Source: Ctenosaura bakeri
Taxonomy: Eukaryota > Chordata > Lepidosauria > Squamata > Iguanidae
Assembly: GCA_948474755.1 (NCBI GenBank)
Contig: CAOLHI010001826.1
Location: 1-64,000 of the forward strand
DNA: 64,000 bases
Direction: 5' to 3'
Shown in pieces: positions 43,831 through 55,994 of the stretch. Under the pieces are notes generated by a model. It was not told the DNA's origin, ran no database searches, and saw only the letters and a list, made by a program, of their open reading frames with translations. Within the stretch, counting starts at the first letter, position 1; the number at the start of each line of letters is the position of its first letter. Position numbers and translations under genes: made by a program.

Positions 43831-46800
43831 TCCTGTTGGTAACCTATAACACTTAAACTAACAGCTTGCCTATTTCATTCAGGTCTGTCCAGTCCCTTAT
43901 GCTTCACTCTACAAATGGTAGCATAGAACAAAGAAAGAGACTTAATTAAGACTGAACTTTTGGATTACCCAGGACAAAACACTGAGTGTGTTTAAAAGAA
44001 GGGGTAGAGAAAGAGAACTTTGAGAAGACAAAACATAAAATCAGATTTTTTTAAAAAAACTCCTTAGAACAGCATAGTAGCTGATGTGCTCATCTAACAT
44101 ATCCTGAAGCAAAGGAGATAGAGCTTGATATATTTCCTATATGAGTAAGATTTTGCTGTTCCTTCTCAGTGAGCAGGAAAACTGGGCCTTTCAGTGTGTC
44201 AGCCCAGAAAGCTGGCTTTCTGTAAAAGCATGTGGGATGAAAGAAAAGCTAATAAAACCACTAGTGTATCTTAGCATACATAAAAATTTCTATGCTTTTG
44301 GATATTTTGATAACCCAAGGCCACTTGACATTGAGTAAATCTTTTTTTCCCCTATTTTCACAATGAAGAAAGGCTTCAGTTGGTCATGGGGAGAAAGCTG
44401 TCCAGTAGGTACCACTTTGTACTTTTAGGAAATGTTTTAGGGAGTGACTCAGCCCCCATCAGAAGCCAAGGGCTGAAGACATGAGTAAATATATTTGCCC
44501 TAGTTGAACAATTCCTATTTGTAATATAGGTGTTCTTTGCAAATAGTTTTTCTCCAGTGCAAAGGTAGTTTTGAGTACAGAAGGCATGATTGAATTTTCT
44601 ATAAAAGCCATGCCAAAATGATATTCAGAGTAGTACATTTCTCTAACTTGAGTGAAGAAATAAAAACATTCAAACTAAAGGTAGTAGAAGCTGAACAGGG
44701 AGCATTTTATCAGCATAACATTAAGGTGGATGTATCCAGACTCTTCCCTTTACCTCTTGGATCACCATCATGGTGGTAGTTAAGGCAATTGTCTCTGTTA
44801 AGCTGCTGTTTGTCTTTGAAATACAGGATTTGAATATCTATGTTTTGTTTAGTTTTCTCTTCAAGGAAGTTATTTGAATGCTCAGTTTTCTTTGTAGGAA
44901 GGAGTACTAAAGTATTTGTGTATTTCAATAAAAAAGCTTTTTTGATAAACATATTTAAAAGTATGATATAGATGCAGCAGCCTGAACAGGCAGTGCTAAT
45001 ATCTAATTTAATCTAGAGAACAAGATCTGAGATCAATAGGCTGTTTTCTCTAGCGATGCCTTGCATGTTATGTCCCAGGACTTTTCCTCATGTCCTCATT
45101 CTGGCACCCTCCTAGGAGCAACATCTTGATCAGTCCTGTCAAGCAGTCAAGCTGCTACAGTAAAAATGATCTGTTCTCTTGAGCTACATTTGCAGCAATT
45201 AACTAGTGCAAGTGTACGGAGCCTGCAGCCTACCAGAAGCTGCTGGAGTGCAATTTCCATTGTTCCATTATTGCATATATTGGCTAGAGTTGCTAGGAAC
45301 TGGTCACTGGAAGGCCACAACCTTCAGTGATGGTGAGCTAATGGTTTCTAACTTGACATGTACAGCAATTCTTATGGTAAAACTTTCTCTGTCATGGAGA
45401 TAAAGTGATGAGGAAAGCTTCATTTGATGAGTATGCCTTAGTCACCTTTCTGTCAAAAAGAGGCCTGTTTTGAAGCAGAATTGGAAACCCTACATATTAC
45501 TTGGTTGGTGCAGTACTTCAGGATTTGTGTGTCATTTTTCTGTACTTAAGCGCAATAAAATAGGCAGTTCGGTGAATTGTAAGGAGTCCTCTTCTCCCCC
45601 CAATACCCATTTTCTTACAGCCCTTAAGGCAGCTACCTGTCCTGTAAAAGGGCAATAGTTCATCACATTAGTCTAGTATAAAATCCCTAGGCAGTGTGCT
45701 CATGGTAGGATGGCCATAGACTGGGATTGATTTTACTGTTAATGTTTTGAGCTTGTTTTTGAACAAATGTACCAAGAAGTTGCTGAAGCAGCCTCTCTTG
45801 AGTCTCTGGGTGCAGACATATGTTCCTATTGTCTAAAGAGTGTGTTATCAAGATTATGAATCCTAATTATATAAACAGAGAAAGCAGAAGCAATACAGGT
45901 AATGGTTTTTTGGGCTTGTGATCTGTTTTTCTTTTTTTGAGGAAGAGGGGCCTAACAGAGAGGGTTTCTTATGCTTTGCAACAGAGCCTTGGCTCACATA
46001 ATCTTCTTGGTTAAGAGGACAAAATGTCTGTCACACATGTGCATATGTTCCTATCCCTGTAGAGGTAGATTTAGTAGAACTGAATCCAAGCTGAAGTCAG
46101 CAATATTGTGTCAAAAGGCTGGAGTTTGTACTTTCATATTTCTGCCTTTTTTGAGTATTTCTCTTCAAAGGCCTACATACAGGTGTTGTATGCTATTTAA
46201 GTTCTGGTGCTGACTTACTCCCTACCACCACTCTAAGGATCTTGCATGTTTCCTAATGGTTGATCCTTATGTTGTTGTTCTGTGCCTTTTAAAACAATCC
46301 CTTTTTCCTCAGAGGTTGTTCCCTCTTGCGTTGAGGCCACATGTATGCATGAATATGTGTCTGTAACTGAGGTGAGAGCCAGATCATGTAAGAATCGACA
46401 CCCAGGCTCCAGCCTTGCACAAAGAGGTTTGGTTTCCATCACTTCTAATTTGAGATGGTGAGCTGCTGGGTCGGGTGATGTGGCAGCTGAGACAGCTGCC
46501 TTCCAACTAAGATATTGGGGAATAGAAATACAAGTGAATCTGCTTCTTTGACTCTTTAAAAACACTGTAGCCATCTGAAGAGTTTTTCCTTGTAGGCAAA
46601 TCAAATAGGTTTCCAGACCTGCCTCATTTTCTAATAGCTTTGTAAGACGTAGCCATATTAATTTAAAGTGTTCTATGTGAGAAATCTGGGCATCTTTAAG
46701 ACTAAATAGCATGACTTTTTATGGATGTATTGAGGAAATACAAATCCTCAAATGGCTCATGCTAAAATAAGTAAGCCTTAAAGGTACAACTAGATTCCTT

Positions 46801-48700
46801 CTCCTGTTTCCCTTTCCCATATGGGCATTTTCTTTTAAATGAGAACCTAATTCTTGAAGAGTACAGATGACTGCTATTGGAAATCATTGCTGTTTTGTCT
46901 TTTTCAGCTTGTGGCTGGGTGGTTGTTTCAGGCATGATCTTATAAACCTCAGGACCAGCATGTGGCCTTACTGTTAACAACAAGTCAACCTTGCAAATAG
47001 AGCTATTTGGAGCAAAAATGAGGTGCTTCCTAAGGATGTCTTTGACTCTAGCAATACTATGAACACTTGAGCATGTCTAAGGATGTAAACAGCTGCCTCT
47101 CTTAATTTGGTTCCCCCAAAATCCACCTATATTCTTTGTTCATATCAGGTTGGGTGACTTGTTCTCATATGAAAATTTGCATAAATTTTCTGTAGAATTT
47201 CCCATAATATACATTTATTTATGGTTTTCACCGCTGACTGAACTTTAGTCACTAACATATGCTTTCTGCATAGTTTTTAATTCTACTAATTTTTAGCTGT
47301 TCATATCCTTAAAATTTATGCATAGTTTTGTTTTTATGTTATTTCTCAAAAAGGATGTAGATTTCTGAGGTAAGATGCATTTTTGCTTGCAAAATGGATA
47401 CATTCATCAAGAATCTAGATTTGAACAAAATTCTTTTCCACCACAGTATCATCTAAAAGCCACAATATGCAGTTTCCCAAGGTTGTGACTCTGATAGACT
47501 TCTCTAGGGGTGGAATGTTAGAGTATCTGAAGTAGAAGAAGCAATTGCTTTTGCCATATAGGCTTAATTTGCCCTACTTATCATTCATTGCACTATAGAA
47601 GAACTCATATACATTGTTGAAGGCACCCTGTTTCTTTGGTTCTGTTTTAGATTTTTTGTTTTGTTCTTGTGTTACAAAATGTCAGTTTTCCTAGACAATG
47701 GGGTTTCTATCTTTTAACTGTATATTTGCATTTGCTCACAAAGAAGACAGTATTGTGCAGAGCAGTCACATGGTTGTTACTATGGGCTGGGCTACCTTGT
47801 TATACCAAGCAAAGACCCAGCCTTGTATAGCCTTTTAATAGGTGTTTCCTTAATGACCACATATGGTCAGTTACACTAGTCTTGATCTAAAAACCTATTA
47901 CAAAAAAACAAACAAACTTGAAATGTGCTGTTTTTGTGATATGAATTCAATCAGATTAACACTGCTAAGTTGTAGGACCGCTTTCTATTTGTTCGCCTTT
48001 TAAATCAGCAGATAATGAAAAAGCAACAAGTATCTTTAGTATTTTCCTGTTACAAGGAAATTGACCCTTATAATGAGAAGTTAAAAGCTTGAATCTCAGC
48101 ACTCTTAACTGCAGGTCTTTTTCCCCCCTCCTCAGCTTCAATATTCTGTGTACACTCTTCTGTTCAGATATTCAATCCTAGAGCCTTGTATTACTCCATA
48201 ATGTCATACATAGTCACCATGAGGCTTGAACCCTAAAACACAAGGCATTTTGAGCATCTAAGCAGCTGAATAAAAGCATTCTGTCTATAGCAAGAAATAC
48301 TTTTGTAGTGTTCTATTGCCAGTCAGTTTTTTAAGCTAGTGTACAGTTCTTTTAAGCTATTGACTGAACCATTGGTTTTGAAGTGTGCATTTGGATTTCC
48401 TTACAACCTTTTGTGATGTCTTTTGCTACCTGTAGTATTATATGGATATACTGTGTACTGTGGAAGTAAAAAGCAGAAGAAAACTGTGATAGATAGATAG
48501 TATCATATTTGAAGCTGGTGGTGGCGGCTTGATTGGCACAGACATATCCAATACAGGTATATTCATATTTTGTTCAAGTGAGTGTGAAGAAACTGTGTGT
48601 TTGAGCCCCAGAGAAGACTTAGCTGCTACCTCAGTAGTAGTCATGTCATAATCTATGTGAGTTCAACACTGTAGAGCCAGAGCACTGCTCAGTAACCTTT
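43831..48700. other. Intron 1, unassigned
   Basis: No exon or well-supported repeat was found. The minus-strand 159-codon open frame at 46233-46712 has no domain and no splice context. Confidence 0.35.
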
Positions 48701-48940
48701 CTGCCTTCGGTTCAGATTTCCTGCACCTCCTGTGTCACAGTGAAGAGGTCCAGACTTTGCTTGTGTTGCTATGGTTTCTGTTGCTTGGTGGCAATTGGCT
48801 GTGCTGCTGCAGTGATTGGGATGCTGGGTCAGTTGGGCAGATTTAAAAGAAACGCAACCCAGAATGCCTTGCAGGAAATTAGTGGCGATAACTGCAGAGC
48901 TAGCACCAATGCTCCACCCCTCATCAATTGGGACTGCTAA
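48701..48940 (+). other. Small open frame with one hydrophobic segment
   Basis: The frame reads through 'CTSCVTVKRSRLCLCCYGFCC' into 'LVAIGCAAAVIGMLG', then a polar 'RFKRNATQNALQEISGDNC' tail, ending at TAA... no: at the TAA following 'INWDC' (48938-48940 region). The pattern is a Cys-rich cytoplasmic end, one membrane-like helix and a polar end with one N-glycosylation-like site (NAT). No ATG start is present in the best part and no family was recognised. It may be an exon remnant, a repeat or chance. Confidence 0.2.
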
Positions 48941-50169
48941 GAACAGGTCAGTGGGTTATGAGACCATGCCCTGAGTGTGAACAGTATCTTTTTGGCCTCT
49001 TAAATTCATGTTCACTCCAAGTGTAAGCAACCATGTATATCAAATGGATGAAGCTCATTTTCATGCAATTCCAAAAAGGAACATTATATAGGAATAAAAG
49101 ATGGATAGAAGGGTGTGCTGAGCCAGAGTGACCACATGTACTCATGCTATGTTTAATTGTAGATCTGTACTGGAACATCCATCTCTTACTTGTTCAGTCT
49201 CTGGGACTTTGAGAATTCAGCTTACTGCTGTCAAGGAGACAAACTGCTGTTTTCTTGCTCTGGAAAAGCTCAAAGGAGGCCAAGAAGGAGGAGGCAGTGC
49301 CTCAAAGCTGCTACAATTGTGGCAGCTGCTGCTTCCTATAATCTGCTTTCTTAAAAATTCAAACTCAAGACTTTTAAGTTTGCTTTTATGCTCCTTAAAT
49401 AAACTATGGTACACCCAAGACAATCTGCTTGAGAGTTTTGAGAAAACAAACTTGTCCTGATTTGGGTTTTGGATTGAGAATACTAGTATCAAGAGTATAA
49501 CTCAGTTATTTGGAATCCTAGTGCACCACATGGGCCAATGCTCATCGGGTTAGAGCTGTCTCACTAATGTTCGTGTGCTAGAGAAACCTTCCCTGTTGCA
49601 CAGAAAATCTGCACTGTACACTGACCTGCTTACAAGATATAATGTTACATACTTTACTTTCTCTGCTGTTGGTCCAAGAATAGCACAAGAATTCAAGCCT
49701 CCTTATTTTGTGTCCATCCTCTCAGTCACAGACTAAACCTTGTGCTTACCAGCTTCCCATGGTGTTGAACCTGTAAAACTGGCTGTGAGAATTGAGCAGC
49801 AGTTGGTATCAGTATAAAGTGCTCCTTTAGAAGAGCTTTACAGTACCCTTTTTTCATTAGTTTAGAGGCAAGCAAAGCAAAGCACACTTAGGAAGTGTTG
49901 TGTAGATTGAAGTGTGATAGCAAACTGTCTCTGGAAGTTTGAGGTCCCACCTGAGGTGGTCACTTGGTGTCCATGTGCAGACAGTGTTGCACAATTAGCT
50001 TAGATATAAGTTTAGCTAAATGTATTTCTGTTCACCAGCACTGTGCTTCTAGTCCAGCAGCTTCACCTGATGACTATGTTTATGTGAGATTGTTGTGCCC
50101 AGGTAGTATAGTCTTCACTTGGTTCCATCAGTATCTAAGTGGTTTTGATTTTTTTTTCAGTCCAACTAT

Positions 50170-50341
50170 ATTAATTTCAGTTTATTGCATTGAATTTCAT
50201 CTGCCACTTTGTTGACTATTTATCCAGTTTGGAGAGCTCAGTTCTTGATTGCTTCACAGTCTCACTGAAATTTCACCATCCTGAATAATTTAGGGTCATG
50301 TGCAAATTGGCTGTCTCTCTGTTTATCTCTGACTCCTGATC
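50170..50341 (-). repeat. CR1 LINE fragment, antisense
   Basis: 'gaatttcatctgccactttgttgac', 'ttatccagtttggagagctc' and 'gggtcatgtgcaaattgg' are the reverse complement of CR1 ORF2. The hAT MITE beginning at 50350 appears to have inserted at its edge. Confidence 0.6.
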
Positions 50342-50349
50342 ATGTATGC

Positions 50350-50897
50350 CAGTGGTTCTCCAACTTTTTACCCTATGACCTCCTTTACATCTACATCAAG
50401 ATACTGTGCCTCTCTGTTTGATGTCATGCCTCCCATGTCCTATCCTATGCCCCCCTCTCTCTCTTTGTCTCTGTCCCCCCCCACAGAGCCCTTTGTGCCA
50501 TACACACTTTTCATCTTAACACTGAGTTTTTGCATTTTCTGCTCTTCTCTTCCCTTCCCCCACCCAAGAAACTGCTTCATAGTCGCTAAGTGGCATGCAC
50601 CTCTTCCACCAATGACAGAACATTTGGATAAGCTGAATGGGAAAAGCTTTAAAAAGGGAAGCCAATTTTTGCTATGTCTGAGGTTAGAGAAAGGCATAAT
50701 GGGAGAAGATGCTTCACGTTGCATTTTTGCAGAGACCAGTCAATCCTCAACAGTGTGTGTTCGCGCATATGCGCACCCCCCTGGCTTACCCTTCTTTTTC
50801 ACATTTGCTGTACTTGTAGGTTACTTTTCTTTGCTCTCCCCTTCAGCAGCTTTCACACCCCCACATGGGGTCCCACCTCATAGTTTGAGAACCACTG
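50350..50897. mobile_element. Non-autonomous hAT transposon with 8-bp duplication
   Basis: The left end is 'cagtggttctccaact' and the right end, reverse-complemented, is 'cagtggttctcaaact', a hAT-type terminal inverted repeat. Perfect 8-bp duplications 'atgtatgc' flank it at 50342-50349 and 50898-50905. At 548 bp there is no room for a transposase. An 819-bp open frame crossing it is fortuitous. Confidence 0.9.
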
Positions 50898-51244
50898 ATG
50901 TATGCACCAAACTAGATATGGGGGAAGGGGAGCATTTACTTTCCTCAATTGTAAAAATCCATACTCTGCTTTTACATTGTCCTTTGTCATTAAATCTTTG
51001 CACTTTTGCTTCTGTCTTCTTATTTTGTTTTATATTCTTATCTGGTAACCTGATCTGCTGTCTCATCTCTGCTTTAAAACAATTTGCATTGTCTGGAGAG
51101 CTCTACCGTGTGGGCTTCAGCTCCACCAATGTTGCATTTTTTTTCCAGATTGGCATTTAAATCTCTTCTGAGTGAGAAATTGACAAATGTATTGTATATG
51201 TAAAGAGAGAAAGTCAGAGTCTTAACTAGGCTAACATTGGAGGT

Positions 51245-51412
51245 CTGCTTCTCTTCATAGTCTCTGTGACTCACACAAATGGGTTCACTGTGCTGGAGCA
51301 GTGCATCATTCGGAACATTCTAGAGCTGTTATGTATGCTTTTTGTCAGTAATCCTCCTTCCTTGGTCCATGTGACCAGCCCAATTCCCACTCAAACTCAG
51401 AGTATGTAAAAT
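51245..51412 (+). repeat. Lone DIRS-like terminal repeat
   Basis: 'ctctgtgactcacacaaatggg', 'gcagtgcatcattcgga', 'acattctagagctgttatgta' and 'ccatgtgaccagcccaattcc' align with the left terminus of the DIRS element at 56437-56600 and the reverse complement of 62925-63050. No coding part is attached. Confidence 0.7.
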
Positions 51413-52500
51413 ACAGAAACAAAGTGACGGTTGATTTAGTTGAAAGAGAATATTTCATTGTGTGCAGCAAGTGGCATTGAATTCAGTGTCTAAGTGGATG
51501 CAATGGTTAGAGGACATGTCTTCATTATATTTTGTACTGATAACTATAATGCAAGGTGATTCTAAAATGAAGAGGCTGAAGAGAACAAGGGGTTTTTGAA
51601 TCTCTACCTGTACCCCCAAATTGTCACCTAGTTGCTTTTCTTCCAGCAAGGCTAGGGTGAGAATGTTGTTGGACTACAGCTCTCAGCAGCTGTTGCTAGC
51701 ATAGCCAATGGTGAGAAATGCTAGAAGTGCCAGTCTGTCAACATCTAGAGGGCCACATGATTCCCGCCTGTGCAGTGGGACTGGATTTGAGTATTGGAGC
51801 TTAAAGAAGATCAGCTGGGGCAGGAAAGAGTTCATCACCTTCTTCTATCTTCTCTACATGAAGTTTATCACTTTTCCTCAACTTTATATTTGTTCAGTGG
51901 CAGCCCAGGTTCTGAAATGTGAGACTGCTACTTCTGTATCTACTCTAAACCCTTATTGAAGAAGAATATTATTAAACAATTACTACTTTCTCTTTTTTAA
52001 GATGTGAAATTTTAATAAATGATAATTTAATAATTGTAATAAATGTAATAATTTAATAGTTTTCTTAATGAAAGAAGGTTAAAGTATAGTGGACAATATA
52101 GTAAAGAATCACAGAGTATAACTGAAAAATGGTGATTGAGCAAGTAAAAGAAAAATTGGGTTACGAAGATGTGATAAATTTGATTAAGGTTATATCCCAT
52201 ATTGCTGAAAGAGCTTTTTGATACAAATGGGGTCTAGATCCTCTGTCAGCCATTTGGAGGATGCGGGAGGTTGGATAGGTTGAAAAAGCAATAGTTAATA
52301 TTTTTCCTTGTAATAAAATTGTAATATAGTGTATATTAATGTATACTAAGTATGTGACTCATAATAAAAGGGGAAAAAATGGAAAAAAATGAAATTTTAA
52401 TAGACCTTTCCATTCCAGATTATGCCTTTCCACAGTCACTAATGTGAAACATCTTTCTCCTGAATGTCTTCTGTTTGCATTTGGGATTTTTACCGGTTTG
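51413..52500. other. Intron 1, unassigned, AT-rich in part
   Basis: A foldback-type repeat fragment lies at 51655-51770 ('ttggactacagctctcagcagc', 'caacatctagagggccacatg'). The AT-rich block from about 51960 to 52390 was not identified. Confidence 0.4.
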
Positions 52501-52515
52501 TGATTCTGAGTTGTC

Positions 52516-52714
52516 TTTTTTTTTAAATTCTATTTTAATCTTTAACAAAAATTTTAAAAAGGAGAAAAAATATAAATCTCAAATAAATTAATAATATTCA
52601 GCTTAATTGCACGATGTGCCTCAACTCAGTATCAGTGTGTCCAAATATACTAATTATATGTCTGTCTTCTAAATACAAATTGATAACATGGGTTAATCCC
52701 AAAGTGCAAGTATA
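52516..52714 (-). mobile_element. Short antisense retro-insertion with target duplication
   Basis: A 15-bp direct repeat with one mismatch ('tgattctgagttgtc' 52501-52515, 'tgactctgagttgtc' 52715-52729) flanks 199 bp that begin with eight T residues. A poly(T) start plus duplication means a poly(A)-tailed sequence inserted on the minus strand. The source (L1 3' end, SINE or transcript) was not recognised. Confidence 0.65.
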
Positions 52715-52862
52715 TGACTCTGAGTTGTCCTCAGCTGTACTGATGGCCAGTGTTTATAGTATTGTCACCATTGCAACAGTATTTACTCTCTTCTGAGCCA
52801 AAGAGAAAAGAACAAGGATGATATCTGTGTTGTAAAAAATTAAGTTTTTATCTAGAGACATA

Positions 52863-53336
52863 CAGTTGCCCTCCACATTTGCTGGTTTCACTTTCATAGA
52901 TTTGATTATTTTTAAGTCTTTTCAACCCCTGTGCCTCCTATCTCAGGCACTTCTCTTCTGGGGGAACCGTCCCTCTCATCAGCTCTGATCAGGCCATGTA
53001 GCCCTTTAAAAACCCACCTATGGTCCTCTTCCACCTCCACCAGCTGCTACCTGGCAAACTAAGGACTGCTCAAAGCCTAATTTCTCAGCACTACAAACCC
53101 CGTTCCCCCCAATACCCAAGGAAGGAGATGGATGAGGGAGAGGAAGATAGGACCACAGTGCCAACCCACCTTGCCTTTCCTCTCATTTTCCTGACCTGTT
53201 TTGAAAGCTGGGTGCCCATTCTCTCCACCATAGCTCAGTCACCTTCCTGCACACACACACTTTTTGATATTTGCAATTTTTCCACTTTTGCAAGGATCCT
53301 CTGCTCCTAGCTCTAGTGAATATGGAGGGCCAACAG
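52863..53336 (+). mobile_element. Roughly 460-bp MITE, copy 2 (best ends)
   Basis: Ends: left 'cagttgccctccacattt', right reverse-complemented 'ctgttggccctccatatt', a Tigger/pogo-like terminal inverted repeat, flanked by TA on both sides (52861-52862, 53337-53338). The 474-bp body matches copies at 20017-20476 and 55535-55994 and has no transposase frame. Confidence 0.8.
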
Positions 53337-53519
53337 TATCAGGGACAATAGAACCAAATACTTGGACTCCTTTTGGGTTGTTCTACTGAGCTGTCCATAA
53401 TATGGAGAAAGTAGATATTTCACTAGCTAAGGTATTGAAGGCTTAGGGTCTCATTTTGACTTCTTGCTACATGTGATGATGAGAAAGTGCTGAATAAATT
53501 TCTTTCTCCTGCCTTGCAG

Positions 53520-54256
53520 GCACTCCACCAATTGTATTATGATCCCAACATTGAAAACAAGAACCTTGCTCAGAAATGGCTGATGCAAGCCCAGGTGTCA
53601 CCACAAGCCTGGCACTTCAGCTGGCTGCTTCTAGAGATGGACAAGGTGCCTGAGATCCAATACTTTGGGGCCAGTGCTCTCCACATCAAGATTTCACGAT
53701 ACTGGAATGACATCCCTACTGATCAGTATGAGAGCCTCAAGTCACAGCTCTTCAACCACATCACCCGTTTTGCTAGTGGTTCCAAGATTGTGCTGACTCG
53801 GCTTTGTGTGGCCCTTGCTTCGTTGGCCCTAAACATGATGCCAGAGGCCTGGCCGTGTGCTGTTGCTGACATGGTACGCATGTTCCAGGCAGAGGATTCT
53901 AATGTTGATGGGCGAGCACGCTGCCTTGCCCTCCTGGAATTGCTGACTGTCCTACCTGAGGAATTCCAAACCAGCCGCCTACCACAGTACCGTAAAGGGC
54001 AGGTGCGTAGTGTCTTGGCACAGGAGTGCAGTTCTGTGTTCCCCCTGCTAGAGCAATTGCTGCAACAGCAAGACTCTCCCAGCTTCATTAAGCAGAAGGT
54101 GCTGAAGTGCTTCTCCAGCTGGGTGCAACTGGAGATTCCACTGATGGAGTGTGAGAGCTTGATTCAGGCAGCCTTCACCTCCTTACATGATCCAGAACTC
54201 TTTGACACAGCTGTGGAGGCCATTGTCAATGCCATTTCGCAGCCTGATGCTCAGAG
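53520..54256 (+). CDS. IPO13: Importin-13, coding exon 2
   Basis: The exon starts after 'cttgcag' (AG 53518-53519) in phase 0 and ends in phase 2 at GTAAGT (54257). It encodes residues 25 to about 270, beginning 'ALHQLYYDPNIENKNLAQKW'. It covers the importin-beta N-terminal (Ran-binding) domain and the first HEAT repeats, about a quarter of the roughly 960-residue protein. Blocks such as 'SPQAWHFSW', 'VPEIQYFGASALHIKISRYW', 'SKIVLTRLCVALASLALNMM' and 'PEEFQTSRLPQYRKG' are nearly identical to human IPO13. A single large second exon matches the human gene. The frame continues past 'ISQPDAQR' on an exon beyond this window. No truncation or frameshift is seen. Confidence 0.97.
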
Positions 54257-54638
54257 GTAAGTGGTAATTGTACACTGCATCACTTGTGGTAATACAGAGT
54301 TTATGGCCTTTGCTGTAAGCTATTTGTTTCCAAGGACAGTTATCTGGGATGGGTGGAGTGCCAGTGTTAACATAAGCACATCATCACTTGGCAACAACAC
54401 ACTGGATCCAGCCCAGAAATGAGAGAGGGAGAGTGTGTGTATATTTTGACTGGAAAGGAGTTTTATATCCCTAGAAGGTTGATGCTTGAATAGTGAATGG
54501 TATCAGTAGACTAGTATATGAACGTGGCAAATTTTCTTGAAAGGGAGAATACTTAGTGGGATTGAGAAACTGCTGAGTTGGAATTGCCCTTAGTGAGAAA
54601 TTCTTTTTCTTCTTTTTCTCATGATAACGTTCTAACAA

Positions 54639-54857
54639 TTGTTATGTGCTTTTAAATTGACTCTGACATATGGCAACCCTATGCTAGGATTTTCTTGATA
54701 GGATTTATGCAGAGGAAGTTTGCCGTTACTTTCCTCTGAGACTGAAGAGTGTCATTACCCAAGGTCATCTAGTGGGTTTCCATGACTGAGCAAGGATTCA
54801 AACCGGGCTGTCCTGGATTACTAGTCCAATACTCCGATCACTCTACTATGCTAGCTT
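54639..54857 (-). repeat. Sauria-type tRNA SINE, antisense
   Basis: 'gtgcttttaaattgactctgacatatggcaacc' (tail), 'aaggtcatctagtgggtttccatgac' (body) and 'gattcaaaccgggctgtcctgg' (B-box side of the head) are the reverse complement of the family at 3407-3659. Confidence 0.82.
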
Positions 54858-55313
54858 TTGAAATCTAAACCATAGAAACAGAATTGTCTAGTAATCAGTT
54901 TAGGCTGAAAACCTATTATTGTTAAATAATCACTAGCCATTGATTCTCATGAGACAGATTTGAACTACGGAGCTTCATACATTTTCTGCAACCACAGCTT
55001 TTCTCAAAGATAATTTGTTGGTGATGTTTAACCTGACTGCCAGGAAAGAATGCCATGTGTCATCTTATAAAGTCCAGCAAAGCTAGCAATGTAATCATAT
55101 AGCTCAGCTTTTGGCTCTTGTCTAACTTGAATTTTGCCTTTTGGCATTGGGTGGTTCTTAAGTCAGTTCACTTTTAGTTCATTTTGTGGTGGTTGTTACA
55201 TTTAATTCCTGAACTTGTGAATTATGTGTGAAAGCTAGTCACTAATGAAGAAATTAAGAGGCCATGGGACAGCATAGAATTTGGGCCCCTCTCCCCCTAC
55301 GATTCACTATTGT

Positions 55314-55532
55314 ACAGGTATACTTCAGTTAATGAAGCAGATGTGTTCCTAGGCATTACTTCTGTAAAAAAAATTAGTACCAGAGGCAGAAAACACATGG
55401 AGAGAATAGGGATATCTTATATCAGGAAAATGAAGAGCAGCTCGACATGTTTCAATAAACTTTTTATCCAAAAATAACAATATACACATGTGAAATGAAA
55501 AAACCAGGTCCAATAAGCCTTGCATAACTTAA
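55314..55532 (+). mobile_element. Tigger-like DNA transposon remnant (left part)
   Basis: 'caggtatacttcagttaatgaagcag' and 'ggcattacttctgta' resemble the end of Tigger-type elements. A complementary 'ctttgttaactgaggt' lies at about 56424-56438, after MITE copy 3. The remnant could therefore extend 55314-56438 with nested insertions. Confidence 0.45.
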
Positions 55533-55534
55533 TA

Positions 55535-55994
55535 CACTTGGCCCCCACAAGTTTAACTTTTACAGATTTGATTGATTGTGAGTTTCTCCAACCCCTGACC
55601 CTGCACCTCAAGCCCTTCTTTTCCAGGGAAAACCTTCCTTCTTGGTGGCTCTGATCAAGCCATAAAGCCTTTTAAAAACACACCTCTCATTGTCCTCCTC
55701 CTCCTCCTCCAGCAGCTTTCTGGCCAGTTAAGGACAGCTGACAGCCCAATTTGTTAGTACCACAGATGCTTTCCTGATGCCCCCCAAGGAAAAAGATGGG
55801 TGTGAAAGAGGAAGTATAGGGCCACCATGCCGACCCACCCCCTTTCCTTTTCCTGAGCTGGGTGCCCATTCCCCGCACAATGCCTCAGCTCCTTTCTTTC
55901 ACACACACACACACACACACATTGATATTTGCAATTTTTCCCCTTTTGCAGGGGTTCTGCACCCCTAACCCTAGTGAATGTGGAGGAATGACTG
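55535..55994 (+). mobile_element. Roughly 460-bp MITE, copy 3
   Basis: Left end 'cacttggcccccacaagttt', right end reverse-complemented 'cagtcattcctccacattc'. TA dinucleotides flank it (55533-55534, 55995-55996). Its body matches copies 1 and 2. An internal (CA)n run (about 55901-55921) replaces a short CA-rich stretch of copy 2. Confidence 0.75.

Noticed and set aside
46233..46712. 159-codon minus-strand open frame
   Set aside because: No domain, no splice or start context, and it lies in an intron of IPO13.
50342..51160. 272-codon open frame
   Set aside because: Most of it is the hAT MITE; no transposase motif is present.
53723..54088. Minus-strand frame inside IPO13 exon 2
   Set aside because: Shadow of the strongly conserved + strand importin-13 exon.
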